From NCBI RefSeq assembly GCF_000204055.1, contig NW_006768776.1, forward strand, positions 989,204 to 1,053,203: a stretch of 64,000 nucleotides of DNA, in the 5' to 3' direction. The first letter of the stretch is position 1. Each line of letters opens with the position of its first letter. Under the pieces are notes generated by a model, which had not been told where the DNA came from, made no database searches, and worked only from the letters and a program-made list of their open reading frames with translations. The translations under genes and the position numbers were made by a program. Below, piece after piece: positions 12,401 through 23,844 of this stretch. Source of the DNA: Melampsora larici-populina 98AG31 (lineage: Eukaryota; Basidiomycota; Pucciniomycetes; Pucciniales; Melampsoraceae).

Positions 12401-14726
12401 TACGTGTCAACGGGTGTCATATGCACTGTTTAGAAGTTACAATCTAGCATGAGGACTCGGCCGGTGAGACTCAGGAGCGGATCTGTGATTACAAACCTAA
12501 AACTTGAGTGCCATCGATACCAATCCAATTGAATGTTGAATGCGGGAATTTGTTGAATTGAGACCAGGAAAGCTTTGAAACACAAATGGATAGGACACGA
12601 TCAGAAAAAAACTTGGGACCAGAGGGATCTGTCGGAACAGTGAGTTACAAACTTTTTGAGTGAAGAAACAAGAGATACCAGCTAAGCGGCAGATCTGAGG
12701 GATCTGAGAGCCATACCCAAACGAGTCCGGTAGCCAGAGCACATCACAAGTTTTACCAAACCTTGATTTGAAGTATCTTTGGCCATAAGAAAATTGACTG
12801 AGCGAGGCGACAGAGGAGAATGTCGAATGTGTCAGTGCTTACACGCAAAAAGATCGCTAAATTATGTCACAATGGTAGACTTACCGACAAAGTGATTCTC
12901 CACTAGGAAGATTGGTGTCATGTTCGACCCAACTGCCACCAACGATGTGGAATCTACCGTTCTCGATTTCACGCCTCACCTTTGAAAACAGTTGAGGGTA
13001 GAGCTCTTCAAGCCATTTGAATTGTTGCGCTTGAGATGCAACAAAATTGTATTCTGGATATCGCTGAATCAAATCTATTTGAGTAGACCAAGATCGGGCA
13101 ACTTTTTGTTGAGTGGCTGAGAATGGCCACAGCCAAGCCGTCTGAGATAAACTCATGTAAGATTTTGACCACACAATGAATGTGATAGTCAGGGTGATAC
13201 GTACGTCAATATGACAGTTACCAATCCCTAAGACTGGCACGCCGTCTCTTTGTTCATCTGGGTTCCAGTCATGATCTTCCTGGTAGGGACTTTGACTGCT
13301 CCAATTTTTCCCTAAAACCTTTTCTGCTATCTTACGACACGTCGCAATAGTCGACAGATCATCCGCTCGGAAGGTGTTAGAGATTTCCATTGCCACTGAT
13401 TGTGCTTTAAGACAAGATGGGTTGGTCACCGGCAAACTCTTGGTAATATCTTGAATGAGAGAGACATGTCAGGACAATCAATGATCAAAAATGTACGTAG
13501 GGAGATCGAAGTCATAGTATACCTCTGATTACCCGCATATCCCACATGAGATGCCAGGCCTCTTGTCTTGGTACCACAATATCGGCAGACTCTAATTTGT
13601 AATATTTCTTGATATGAATCGGTTTTCCTTCATCTGGCACACCGAATAGGCCTAGAAAAGGGGTATGAAAAATAAGGCAAACTGGCGAGGATTGATTGAC
13701 ACTGAATGACTGACCATTGGCAGATACCTCGATATAAAGTCTCAATGGAAGATGTCGATCGACCTTTGGAATGATGAATTCGACCCTGCGTTCTCCTCCG
13801 TGGCCGCCCGTGATGCCTTGAGATCGGCGGATTTGATCAGTCAACTGTCCTCTCCAAGTCCCAGGAAAATGGCTCGTCTGATAGTGTGAGTTTTAAATAC
13901 CTTGCAAAGGCAAACCCTCGGTGGTAAAGATCATGGCTTCACAGCTGAAGAAAATATAGTCTCAGTCTCCTCCAAAAAGATCGGTGTCGAGCAAAATGCA
14001 GTGACCCTTGAATAGTGAAAGGTAGACCGCTCACCCGGGGTCGAATTCAAACTGCACTCTTTCCTTGTCTCGCCATTCGCTCTTCACATTCAATGTTGCA
14101 CGAATCCAATGGTTGGTCTGCACATAATATTCAACTTCGATAAGTATGAAGATTTGTTCACAATTTCCTACAAACGTGCAAACCCACCCAGCTCGGTCCA
14201 AACTCGAAGCCTGCGTTCATCAGGAAAAAGTGGACTAAGACACTTCTTCAATCACCGACAATAGTATTTAGCCTCATGACATACCAACGCCAATCTTAGT
14301 ATACTTTTGCTTGACAGCTTCCGCAAAGGTAGGCTTAGTTGTACCGGGGGCTGACCAAACTTCGAGCTGAACAGCTGATTCGGATCCATCTCGACCTACT
14401 CGCAGAAACGTTTAAACAAAGTATTCAACCAAGGCACGCTCACTATTGTATTAACCAGTAATCCGAAGTTGAAAGCATACCCTCGAAAAGGACAGAGGTG
14501 ATGTTATATTCGGCATAGTCTCCCCCTTCGAAGTTGTCCAGATGGGATAGGGTTATGTTTCTGAATCACAAGATATAATCTCATGAACACCATCCTGAAA
14601 ACTGTCTTCTCATGCAATTTGAGCTGACCTGAAACGATTGGCTCGAGGGAAGGGCTCGCGTAGCGGGTAGTTCGGAGTGACAGACGGCCCGCGCAAGTCA
14701 GCCGAGCCGTGATGTTGGGTGGACAT
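9445..14726 (-). CDS. AMS1: Alpha-mannosidase, GH38 (vacuolar/cytosolic AMS1 type)
   Basis: A minus-strand gene of many short exons, full length for the family (about 1,050 residues by estimate). AMS1-type enzymes trim mannose from free oligosaccharides and reach the vacuole by a selective route. The start codon is at 14726 ([14 protein letters not shown]) and the stop at 9445 (ending LKLLLIDE). Family motifs in order: GNCHID, split by an intron from TAWLWPF (zinc-binding His and Asp, near 13,220-13,130); [11 protein letters not shown] with the nucleophile Asp (near 12,900); [20 protein letters not shown] (near 12,700); FGNGDGGGG, spliced to [11 protein letters not shown] (near 12,150-12,050); and [14 protein letters not shown] (near 11,450). 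The C-terminal beta domain is intact. An apparent stop after GDGGGG is removed by a GTGCGT intron. Full exon borders were not fixed for every exon. Confidence 0.9.
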
Positions 14727-14905
14727 CGCTGAACTATGGTGTATGAGCGCAATATTCGAGGGAAGGGTAAGGAGATGGCCTGAGATGGCAGGTGGTACGA
14801 AGACGATCGTTCGGTTTAAACTTTGTAGGTTGCGGTAAAACAGGGTAGTACCCCTTTATGTCAGAATGTCAATTGAATTGTATACTGCGTCATAGTAGCG
14901 TCATA

Positions 14906-15430
14906 CAGTCAAACCCGCGCACATGCATACCCGCGCACATGCATAACCAGCCAAAATGCATAAGTTTTGGTTTCCACCCAGCTGGTGCGGGCCAATTTTG
15001 TCATTAATTGCATAATTATGTCAAAAACCATAATGCATACTTCTTTTCAAGTCCCCAAAGTCATAATGCATGCCTACAAAGCGCCCCAGGATGTGTTTTT
15101 TTTTCATTGAACTCTGATTGAATCCTTTGCAAGTAGGATTTTGGCAACATCAGGCAGCAATGAGCCCTCTATGGGGTCAAACTGACCCCTAGTGGTGTTT
15201 TTTTCTGCATTGAAAAAATATCTTGTCCTTGTACCCGTGCAAAATACAAACGTACTATTGCATAAACTTATACAATTTCAACAAAAACCCGTCATAATGC
15301 ATATTTCAATGCATTTAGGCCTAAATGCATACAAATATGCATTATGGGGGTTTATGCCTATTTGCATAACCCGCGATAATGCATAGCAAAAATTGTCTCC
15401 CCAATTTATGCATTAGCGCGGGTTTGACTG
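14906..15430. mobile_element. Non-autonomous pogo-like MITE (525 bp)
   Basis: Perfect 15-base inverted ends, CAGTCAAACCCGCGC and its complement. Subterminal sequence is shared with the element at 6486-7389 (for example CCAAAATGCATA and GCTGGTGCGGGCCAA on the left, and TATGCATTAGCGCGGG on the right). TA precedes the left end but AT follows the right, so the target duplication has decayed or the right flank changed. No coding content is seen. About a dozen TGCAT motifs are spread through it. Confidence 0.85.
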
Positions 15431-15634
15431 ATTCGCTTTAATCATCTGCACCGGGTCCGTATGTACGATCGGATCCTTGCAGCTGAATGGCCATTCAAGA
15501 CACCTTCCTCAACCATGCTGACTGGAAAAACAGACAAAACAAACTCTGGGAGTTGACTAGATGGCTGTCTTGTTTAGATGTGCTAGTCCTTTTCTCTAAC
15601 TTGTTTAGCTAGTGTAGTATGCCATAAAGCAATA

Positions 15635-16013
15635 GGGGGTTTCAAGTCAATAAATTTACGGTATTTTACAGTCCAACAAGTTGTCCGATGTTGCAAAATA
15701 TACCGTAAATTTAAAAAAGTCGGGACACCTTTTTAGGTGTCCCAAATGCTGTTGACCGTATATTTGCAGAAAAAAAATCCACCGTAAAATTTAAAAAACT
15801 TGTCCGTTTTTTAAAAAGTTTCACAAAAAATTTCTGACTTGAAACCCCCTAATGTTGCAAAATATACCGTAAATTTAAAAAAATCAGGACACCTTTTTAG
15901 GTGTCCCGAATGGTGTTGACCGTATATTTGCAGAAAAAAAACCCACCGTAAAATTTAAAAAACTTGTCCGTTTTTTAAAAAGTTTCACAAAAAATTTCTG
16001 ACTTGAAACCCCC
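15635..16013. mobile_element. TIR element with TA target duplication and duplicated right half
   Basis: The left end GGGGGTTTCAAGTCA (15635) is inverted at the right end as TGACTTGAAACCCCC (to 16013), both flanked by TA. The right part of the element is present twice in tandem, so a second copy of the right terminus sits at 15835-15849 in the interior. There is no coding frame. Confidence 0.8.
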
Positions 16014-16015
16014 TA
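15688..16015. repeat. 164-base tandem duplication
   Basis: Two adjacent copies, 15688-15851 and 15852-16015, differ at only a few bases. Each holds a short hairpin, GGACACCT...AGGTGTCC, and ends in the element terminus TTGAAACCCCCTA. The duplication arose inside the TIR element described at 15635. Confidence 0.9.
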
Positions 16016-16027
16016 ATTAAGCACTTA

Positions 16028-17182
16028 GAGCATCCACACTCGTTTGCGGTTGTTAACTTGATCACGTGCGGTAACTACATAACTCAGAATTAAGTAAAAG
16101 ATTAGTGGCTCTCAAACCTGCCCCGGTTTTCAAAAAACCCAGTTGACCCAGTTGTTTTTTGGCAGTAACTTTGTGTATCAAGTTGACATTTGTTGACAGC
16201 TCCCAGCCAAAAATGCAACTGGGGCAACCGGGTTTTTTGAAACTGGGTCAGGTTTGAGAGCCACTATTACTTAATTCATCAAAAATCCACACTTGTTTGC
16301 ATTAGCAGTGCTGCAACTTTTGCAGCTTTACAGATAATGCGTGTGCTCCACACCGGCCATGCAGTAAGGTAAAGTTTTAATTTTTTTGAGTACAAATCAC
16401 CTGCTTTCATTGCCAGTTTTCATATGATAGAGGCACTGTTCTCTTCTTTGCACTAAGATACTTTCAAATTCTCCATCTACACATGAAGATCCGATATCAT
16501 CCTGTTCATCTATTTGATCAATAGATCTTGATTTAAAAGGACAAAGTCAACATGACTTTGTTCAGCTACTTGGTACATGAATTCTAGTTAAACAACAATG
16601 GCTTTACTGAATACTATGATCTTGTAGAAATTTGAAAGATTCAAAACAAGGAAAGAAAGATGACCAATCTAATGTATCAAAACTTTTTTTGATTTTTGAT
16701 TTGTAACTCTTGATTCCAAGTCCTCAACTAATTGATCTTCAGATTTTGGTTTTGAATCCTGATATTCTCTACCTTCATGTGATTGGTTTGAAGTGTAGTT
16801 GAAGATATTCAATTGATCAATTTTGATTTGAAAATCACACAATATCAAAGATGGGAAAAACATTGATTGGCATCGAGCGTTTTTGGTATGGTTCATGTGA
16901 CTGCGGGGTTAAGAAGTGTGAGAGGTGAGAAGACGGTGTTGAAGGTTGAATTTGGTGTTGGAGGTTGGAATGAGTCGTTTTTGTGGTCAAAGTTGCCGTG
17001 GACGAGTTGTGCTGTCTGATAACGCATGTGTTAGCCAATTGGTAAATTTACCGATTTGCTAACGCAAAGTTATCAAAGATTAACTACCGCGGGGCTAATT
17101 TTTCACCGGTGTGGAAAAGACCCCGTGGTTGCATTAAATTTAAACTTACCACACCCAATTCACTGCATGAGTGCGGATGCTC
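16028..17182. mobile_element. PIF/Harbinger-like element with TTA target duplication
   Basis: The left end GAGCATCCACACTC (16028) and the right end GAGTGCGGATGCTC (to 17182) are inverted with one mismatch in 14. TTA lies on both sides (16025-16027 and 17183-17185), the hallmark of PIF/Harbinger insertion. It is 1,155 bases long with no transposase. A smaller MITE at 16104-16265 sits inside it. Elements at 23274 and 46790 have related GAGCATC ends. Confidence 0.85.
16104..16265. mobile_element. 162-base MITE inserted in the Harbinger-like element
   Basis: The ends AGTGGCTCTCAAACCTG and CAGGTTTGAGAGCCACT are perfectly inverted for 17 bases, and the match continues with few mismatches to about 50 bases on each arm. 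ATT flanks both sides (16101-16103 and 16266-16268). No coding content. Confidence 0.85.
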
Positions 17183-17465
17183 TTAGAGCATTCCCAGCCG
17201 TGCCGTCAATCAGTAACGTACGGAAGGTTGCACAGATTGTTTACATAGGCCGCCTTCACTGGCAAATTTCCGCGGAAATCCGAGTTCTTGAACGTCAAGA
17301 ATTTGCATTCTGTAAAATGTGTTTGACATGTTAATTAAAAGCATTCTGTAATGTGCAGAATGCTTGTAAAATGCGACTCATGAGCCGATTTCACAGAATT
17401 CAGTTTTATTGAATTTTCCTTTCAATAAATCACATTTCAACTTCTCGTAAACCTTTGTTGAAATA

Positions 17466-17658
17466 TACAGCCGTATTCCTGATTGATGAACACTCAAAAA
17501 AACTTTTCAAATGTTTTGAAAAATACTAATTGAATAATCACAGCAAAACTGTGGTGATGAATGATCTTTGCTGTACTTGTAATACTGTATTCACAATTTG
17601 CTGTGATTATTCAAAAAGTTTTTCTTTCAAATCTTCATCAATCATGAATATGGCTGTA
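17466..17658. mobile_element. Inverted-repeat MITE of about 193 bases
   Basis: TACAGCCGTATTCCTGATTG at the left pairs with the complement at the right, with two mismatches over 25 bases. Further inside, GAATAATCACAGC near 17531 pairs with GCTGTGATTATTC near 17600. The segment can fold on itself and has no coding frame. Confidence 0.75.
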
Positions 17659-17816
17659 CAAGTCCCCTTCCACCGTACAGAACCTCTCAAAATCCATCAT
17701 TCACCACCTTTGTCAAAAACCATCACTGGGCTCACTTCAAAACCATTGTCTTCTGCCATCATCCAACGTCTTCACCCATCATCCAACACCTTTATCAACT
17801 CCACTCTTGATCCAAC

Positions 17817-19768
17817 ATGGCTCAATCTGATTCTGAACCCAAAGAAATTGAAATTACAAACTCAAAATCAAAAATTAAACCAAAACCAAACAAGTCAACT
17901 AAAGTTAAAGATAACAAGAAAGATCAAGTCAAAGATAAGAAGGAAGATAAGAAGGAAGATGAAGCTGAAGATAAAGACACATCTGGTGACTCATGGATTC
18001 ATAAGGAAACACTCTATCTCATCGACAAAATTAAACATCAAATGGATCTTGTTAGAGGTAATGATGGTGACCTCAAGACCAAGGGTTGGAAAACTGTTTT
18101 AGAAAACCTCAACCTCAAATTCAAAAACAACACATCTTTGAGACAATTGAAGAATCATTTCCAAAATGTCAGGTTCATTTCATTTCTTTCTTTCATTTCA
18201 ACTGGACTGACTCTCTTTATGGTTTGTTTCATTTGTACACAGTTAAAGAAGACTTGCAAGGCTTTTGACAAGATTATCAATTCTTCCAGTGCTCCTGGAA
18301 CCAATACAGTAACTGGCAAGGTCAGTGCTGATAAGGACTGGTGGTTTAATTGGATCCAAAAGGTAAGCCACTTTCAATCAACTTTAATATATATAGATGG
18401 TTGATTCAGGTGATGGAATTCAATATCCACATGATAGGAAGGCAATGGTGATGCCAAACCAATTCAACACAGCGGTTTTCCTGCCTATAAAGCTGTAGAA
18501 ACAATCATACCTCCAAAGAAACTTTGAGCCAATGGTAACAACGGGTATGGAACTCAAAGTAAAAAGAAGGCAGGTGAGTTATAAACTGATGATGAAGATG
18601 AGGAAAACAAAGAGGAGGAAGACAAAGATGAGAACAAAGATGGTAAGTTTGATCATCTTGTCTTCTTTGTTGGCTACAGTAGTCAATACTGACAGATACA
18701 TCTTCACCCTTTGTATTTTGATGATGGCTCAAATGAAGGACAAGATTGATCTCAATCTCAATCTCACAGATCTGATTCAAATAAGGACAATGACTCATAT
18801 TTTGGTGATATTGAAGGTACAGGGCCTCCACCTCCTTTGCAAGAGAAGAAGAGGAACACTGGAATTGTAAGATACATATTCTTTTTTATCTATTTGTTTG
18901 TTTCTTTTTATTTTGTTTCTAATCTTTCTTTTTATATTATTTTCTTCTTTCCATTTCTCTTTCTATTCCTTCATCAAGTCTTGCTCTCAAAACGACGGTC
19001 TCACAGCGGCTGAAGCTGCCCTTGATGACAGTGACAGGGACAAGGATGACAGCCCAGAAAACAATTTGTCCAAAGCAAAAGGAGCCCAATTGGATCCTCA
19101 GCTGTGACTTCCAAGCAATCTCAAACTTCTGGACCCAAGATAGTAGCTGAATAAATCAGCAAAGCGGCTGCAAAAGTGTTGGAACATGAGGAGAAAAACA
19201 AAAGTGATAAGGTGGCTGTTGCCAAAATCAAAAGTGAACAACACCCAATGCAACAAGAAGCCATGGCGATATTCAACAAGGGATTCCTCAAAAACTTCAA
19301 ACCTGAACACATTTACAGTACTCGAAGCTGTGTATACTTTGCTGTGTATAGTTTTTTTGTCTTTTTGCAGCTAGACACAACCTGGAAAAAGTATGTCTTT
19401 TGTTTGCAGCTCAAAAATATGTACCTCTGAGCCAGAAACATAGTTTTTCCTGGCCGTGTGTAGTTGTGAAAAAGAAAAGAAAAACTATGTATGGCAAAGT
19501 ATACACAACTTTGAGTACCGCTAGTGCTCACATTAGGCACTGATTGTTTAGGTACACAGTGTTCTCATTAGGTGTCCTTGAATCAACTCGATTGTCATTA
19601 CTTACTCAAGCATATTACAAAGAAATGAAAAATGAGAATAAGGCTGCAAAGAAAAGCAATCAACTTATGATTGAGCAAGCTGCGACAGCATCAACCAGCA
19701 TTATCAATCTCTTAGGTGGCCTATATTCAAGCCCAATCAAGAAACCCTTTAGGAAGAAGAAGATTTGA
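17817..19768 (+). pseudogene. Myb/SANT-like DNA-binding protein gene, broken
   Basis: Exons 17817-18167, 18243-18362 and 18438-18527 encode 186 residues that match the Myb/SANT-like domain plan: GNDGDLKTKGWKTVLENLN, then LRQLKNHFQN joined to LKKTCKAF, then ADKDWWFNWIQK and GFPAYKAVETII. A stop at 18525 looks premature, because coding sequence continues in the same frame (ANGNNGYGTQ and an acidic DDEDEENKEEEDKDE tract). Further stops occur near 18768 and 19150, and a MITE interrupts the C-terminal region at 19321. The last block (EMKNENKAAKKSNQLMIEQ) ends at 19768. Proteins of this family commonly accompany PIF/Harbinger transposases, and Harbinger-like ends lie next to it at 17182. A truncated 186-residue product could still be made. 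Confidence 0.75.
19321..19515. mobile_element. 195-base MITE with TA target duplication
   Basis: The left end CTCGAAGCTGTGTATACTTT and the inverted right end (AAAGTATACACAACTTTGAG) match with two mismatches; TA flanks both (19319-19320 and 19516-19517). The pairing extends to AACTATG(T/C) further in. It splits the Myb/SANT-like coding relic. Confidence 0.75.
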
Positions 19769-21025
19769 GCCCTGAGGCTATTGAAAAGAGGAAAGCAAAG
19801 AAGGACAAACAAGAAGAAATTGAACTCCTCAATTTAGATTGTGAATTAGTTCAGGAGCGTAATCTTGAACGATAAGTAGCTGCTTCACCCTTACCTGTTA
19901 ACCTAAGTAGAAAACCACAAGTTGAACCAGTTTATGACGGATTGGGATGGAAAGAGGCGTAGAGACAAAACATAGAGATGAGAGGAGAGTTATGACGGAT
20001 TGGGAAAGAATGGTTGACAATTTTCACCTATTTGTATTTTCACTTTGTCCAAAAGAATGTTGTTCCCTTTTTCTTCATCTAAACTCTTTTTATTATTTTC
20101 ATCTGAGTTTATTTCCTCACGACCCAATCCTTGCCCGTTCGGAATAGGTTAGCAAATAGTTACTATTAATCATTTCTCTTTTTCACCTTTTATTAATTAG
20201 TGTTATCTCCAGGTTCGAGTGTTCTCTATTTCCACTCTCACAAGTTTCCTGAACAAGTTCTGATTGAACTTCATCTAAAAGGTTTCATCACGTAAGGTGT
20301 TGACTGGGGATGGATAGCCAAGGGTCTGGGTTGTCCAGACTTGAATTGAGCTGAGGAAAGGTTGATATGATTACAAAATTTTGCTCTCTTGACATTCCTC
20401 TGGCAACAGCTCGGAGGATGGCTCAAGAGATAATTGACTCTTTGCAATGATTTCCATTGCCCTGGCAGTGGTGCTCAGTGCGTGTGCTCAGGCGGATGCA
20501 GATCAGAATCAAATGTATGAATGTTTCTCTGAGGTTTGGAAACATGCACACTATAACTGCAGAAATAATGTATTTTTCCAAGGTGAAAAGTGATTGAGTT
20601 TAAAAATCCTTTTTTGTTTGTCAGAATTGTTGCCGAATGACTCAGTTGGAATATTGACCATTTAATGAGCTGTGCTATTAAATGAGCATTCAACCTTTTG
20701 GAACACGATAAAATCTTGTGATGGAAGATTGCAATTTCATTTCTTAATCCCTGCCGAAGTGAGTGATCTCTGTTCGGCAAGAAAGTTCAAGAATGTGAGG
20801 ACGCCCAGGGGAGTATGATTGATGAAGGGTTTTTGTTAAATTCGATTTGATAGGGTTTTCATTTTGATTAAAGTGTTTAATTTTGTATTTGGTTTTCCAA
20901 GTTTCTACAAATCAAATTCCAACGTCAACTTCAACTTCAACTTTCTTTCTTTTCCCTTTCCAACCCATTTCAACACTTCACTCTCAATCAAATCGAGAAA
21001 TCCTCAACCATCTTAAACAATCATC
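19769..21025. other. Spacer with decayed coding traces
   Basis: Low-complexity AT-rich sequence downstream of the Myb/SANT relic. Short frames with Lys/Glu-rich content near 19770-19900 may be more of that relic. Nothing else is recognised. The promoter of SVF1 should lie in the last few hundred bases, with pyrimidine-rich CAACTTCAACTTC tracts before the start. Confidence 0.4.
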
Positions 21026-22738
21026 ATGTCTTGGTTCTCAATCCAAGCACCACCATCCTCAACTTCTTCCACACTTACTTCACCACCTTTATCTGCTTCC
21101 GTCAATACTATCAATCCAGTCACATCTCGTTACCCCGATCAATCCCTTTTCGGAACTCTTACAGATGAGGTTAATCAATCTTACTTTCATTCTCTTCACA
21201 CTAAACCCGTACTGATGACCATGGTATCGTTTTCTTGTAAAGGATACGGCTTGGTTAGCTCAATCGTCTGGCTTTGTGACTGAGACTCAAACCTTTTATA
21301 TCACCTTACCGGGTGGTAAATTAGTAATGTGTCAAGTCATTCATTCTGCTGTTGGGTTCGTTTTTCTTCATTTGTTTCGATGATTACTCGATCGTGTTTC
21401 ATATTCATCTTGTCTTTAAAAACATTGAACTTTCTGTATTCGTCGACTCCTGATCCTAATAAAAACAATCAACTGACCATTGGCCTTTTGATTTGTTCAG
21501 TCTTTGGTACCCGCAGATTCAATTTACTTTTCGTTACTACGATCCTGAAACCAAAACTCACGTATGGAAATCGACCAATGTCACGAATTTCAAAGTATCA
21601 CCACCATCGAATTCGAAACCTAAAGTCAACTACGATCGTCGATCATGCAAATCTGATCAATTTTCAATCTTACTCGATCCATCTCAACCCAATACTTATC
21701 ATGTAAACGGTCAACATGACAATAATGTATCATTAGATTTTAGTATCACTCAATTATCTGGTGTACCAGGTTGGAAATTAGGTCATGATGCTCAAGGTGG
21801 TTTTACTTATTTTGGTAATTCTAATGGAAAGAAACCACAAGTTGGAAACAAACCTGACACGACGGCTGGATCAGATGGATATGTGGTACATCGATTCTGG
21901 CCTCGTTGTACTTTAACTGGAGAAATCAACATTGATGGTCAACGAATTCAACTTGATACCGGTCGTGCTATCTTCATTCATGCAGTTCAAGGTATGAGAC
22001 CTAATCTCATTGCTTCTCGTTGGAACTTTTGTAATTTTCAATCGGTTCCTACTGGAGGTGAAGAAGAAGACCAAGGTGTGAGCTTAATTACTATGGAGTT
22101 TACTACCGTTCCTGGATCTTATTATGGTCCAGCTCAAACCATCACGGTCGATCGTGCTACAGTTCCTGACACATTACTTTCTGTGGCTGGTTCACCTCGT
22201 GCTCAGACTACCCATGAAGGTCCGTTTATGCTTGATTCGGATACTGGCTATCAAGCACCAGCAGGATTAAGTTTTGCTTGGAAAGGTCCGGTGATTGAAG
22301 GAGAAGGAGAATTGAAAGCTGGAGTTAAACTCGATTTGACATCATCTAGTACTACCAATTACGAAACGAAAGGTTTAATCGAAAAAGTGGATGTGATGGC
22401 TCAAATCCCTTATTTGATTAAGAAATTCGTTGCAACGGTGGCTGGTGCTCGTCCTTACATTTATACTGTGAGTTGATCCATTTCCTCTGTTTTTGAGTTT
22501 CTTTATGAGGTTCACTTCGATTATTGACTGAATTGATCAAATACAGTGGCATAATCCGGCTCAAGCTACGATTGAAATGCCTTCTTCAACGGAAGCTTCA
22601 GGTTCCAAGACGATTACCGTTGATGGATACATGTTCAATGTGTGTATCAAATCCTCTCCAACCTTGTGAAACTTCCAAACTGATGAGGTTTATCTTTTAC
22701 AACTTGTTCAGGAGGCTACATTTATTTCTGATCTTTGA
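21026..22738 (+). CDS. SVF1: Survival factor 1 (Svf1 family)
   Basis: Exons 21026-21169, 21243-21355, 21501-22467, 22547-22639 and 22712-22738 give 447 residues, close to yeast Svf1. Svf1 proteins support survival under oxidative stress and diauxic shift and have been linked to sphingolipid (ceramide) handling. Family landmarks: GFVTETQTFYITLPGGK, LWYPQIQFTFRYYDPETK, HRFWPRCTLTGEINIDGQ, GRAIFIHAVQGMRP, ASRWNFCNFQS and the ending ATFISDL. The fold is two lipocalin-like halves. The first intron (donor GAG|GTTAAT) was chosen because it joins TLTDE to DTAWL in frame, as the family requires. No signal peptide. Confidence 0.92.
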
Positions 22739-23273
22739 AAATCAGAACACAACAAAAAGGCGGTAGGTGATAGGTTCAGATGAGAAGAGAAACCCAATCA
22801 GTATTTTTCTTTACTCGCTTTAAAGCATCGATTTTTATTGCAATGTAAAGTTCATCCAACACAATTCTATAAAACAATCTTATTGTTGTACTTTTCATAT
22901 ACTTTTTCTTTCCAACAACAATTTGGCTATTCTTTCTGACATGTTTGATTTTGTGTTTGTGAATCCTGATGTCTTGCAAGGACAAGTTCAAATCACAAAG
23001 CACGGAGCCAAAACAAGCGAGACAAAGGGACTTTGTCCAGTTTATTATTTTCTAGTCAAGAAGCTCTACCAGTTGATCCCCTTCAAGCGAAGAAACTGAC
23101 TAGAATCCATGGAGGTATTCTGATCTTCAAATATTTGGCATTTAATTCCAGATCTGAGAAGATGCCAAACCCAAGTATGTCTAAGGGTATTGCCACCAAT
23201 GCTAGGTAGAGGTGTGAAAACATCAATGATTTGATGTTTGACCTTACGGACACGAGGCACCGGGTTGTGCTCA
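22739..23273. other. 3' flank of SVF1 and spacer
   Basis: AT-rich, no conserved frame seen. It ends at the left terminus of the Harbinger-like element. Confidence 0.45.
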
Positions 23274-23844
23274 GAGCATCTCCAACGCGGACCTGTTCTG
23301 TAAACCAAATACAGACCCCCAAAAAATTGCGGGAAAAAATATGACAGCTGTATTTCATTTTCAGCTTTGTTGCGTCCAACGCGCACATGAGGTATAAGTT
23401 TTGGAGTCGTTTTGAGCTGCCCAAGTGGCCAAACCCTCACCCAATTGAGCCACCAAATAGCCATCAATTGGTTGGACAACAAGAAGATAGGACACATGTG
23501 GTGACTTTATCATCACATGGGCCAAATGCCTGTCCAATACTTGGCTAATACAGCTTGCTGTAAAAGTTCAGTTGGTACTCCAAATATGGAGTATAGTGGG
23601 TAGTGTCAAAGCCTTTGAAATTTCAGACGGGGTAGATGCCCTGAGAAATGAAAATGACCCCGCGGGATCATATTTTGAATGAGGGCTTGTTTCCCTCAGA
23701 TCAACCTAATGATTTATCAGATATATATATATAATCCTCAAATCAAACTCAATGGCAATCAATAGACGCTGTCAGGCTCAGCGCCTCCGTCAGTAGCGCC
23801 AGCCTCAGCAACCATCTAGCACACAGGACTCTCTCAACACTCCC

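Noticed and set aside
14504..14752. Minus-strand frame starting [15 protein letters not shown]
   Set aside because: It overlaps the first exons of the mannosidase in another frame. The exon starting at 14726 fits the conserved protein.
21170..21283. Continuation of the first SVF1 exon past 21169
   Set aside because: It leads to a stop and breaks the conserved sequence; the intron 21170-21242 restores it.
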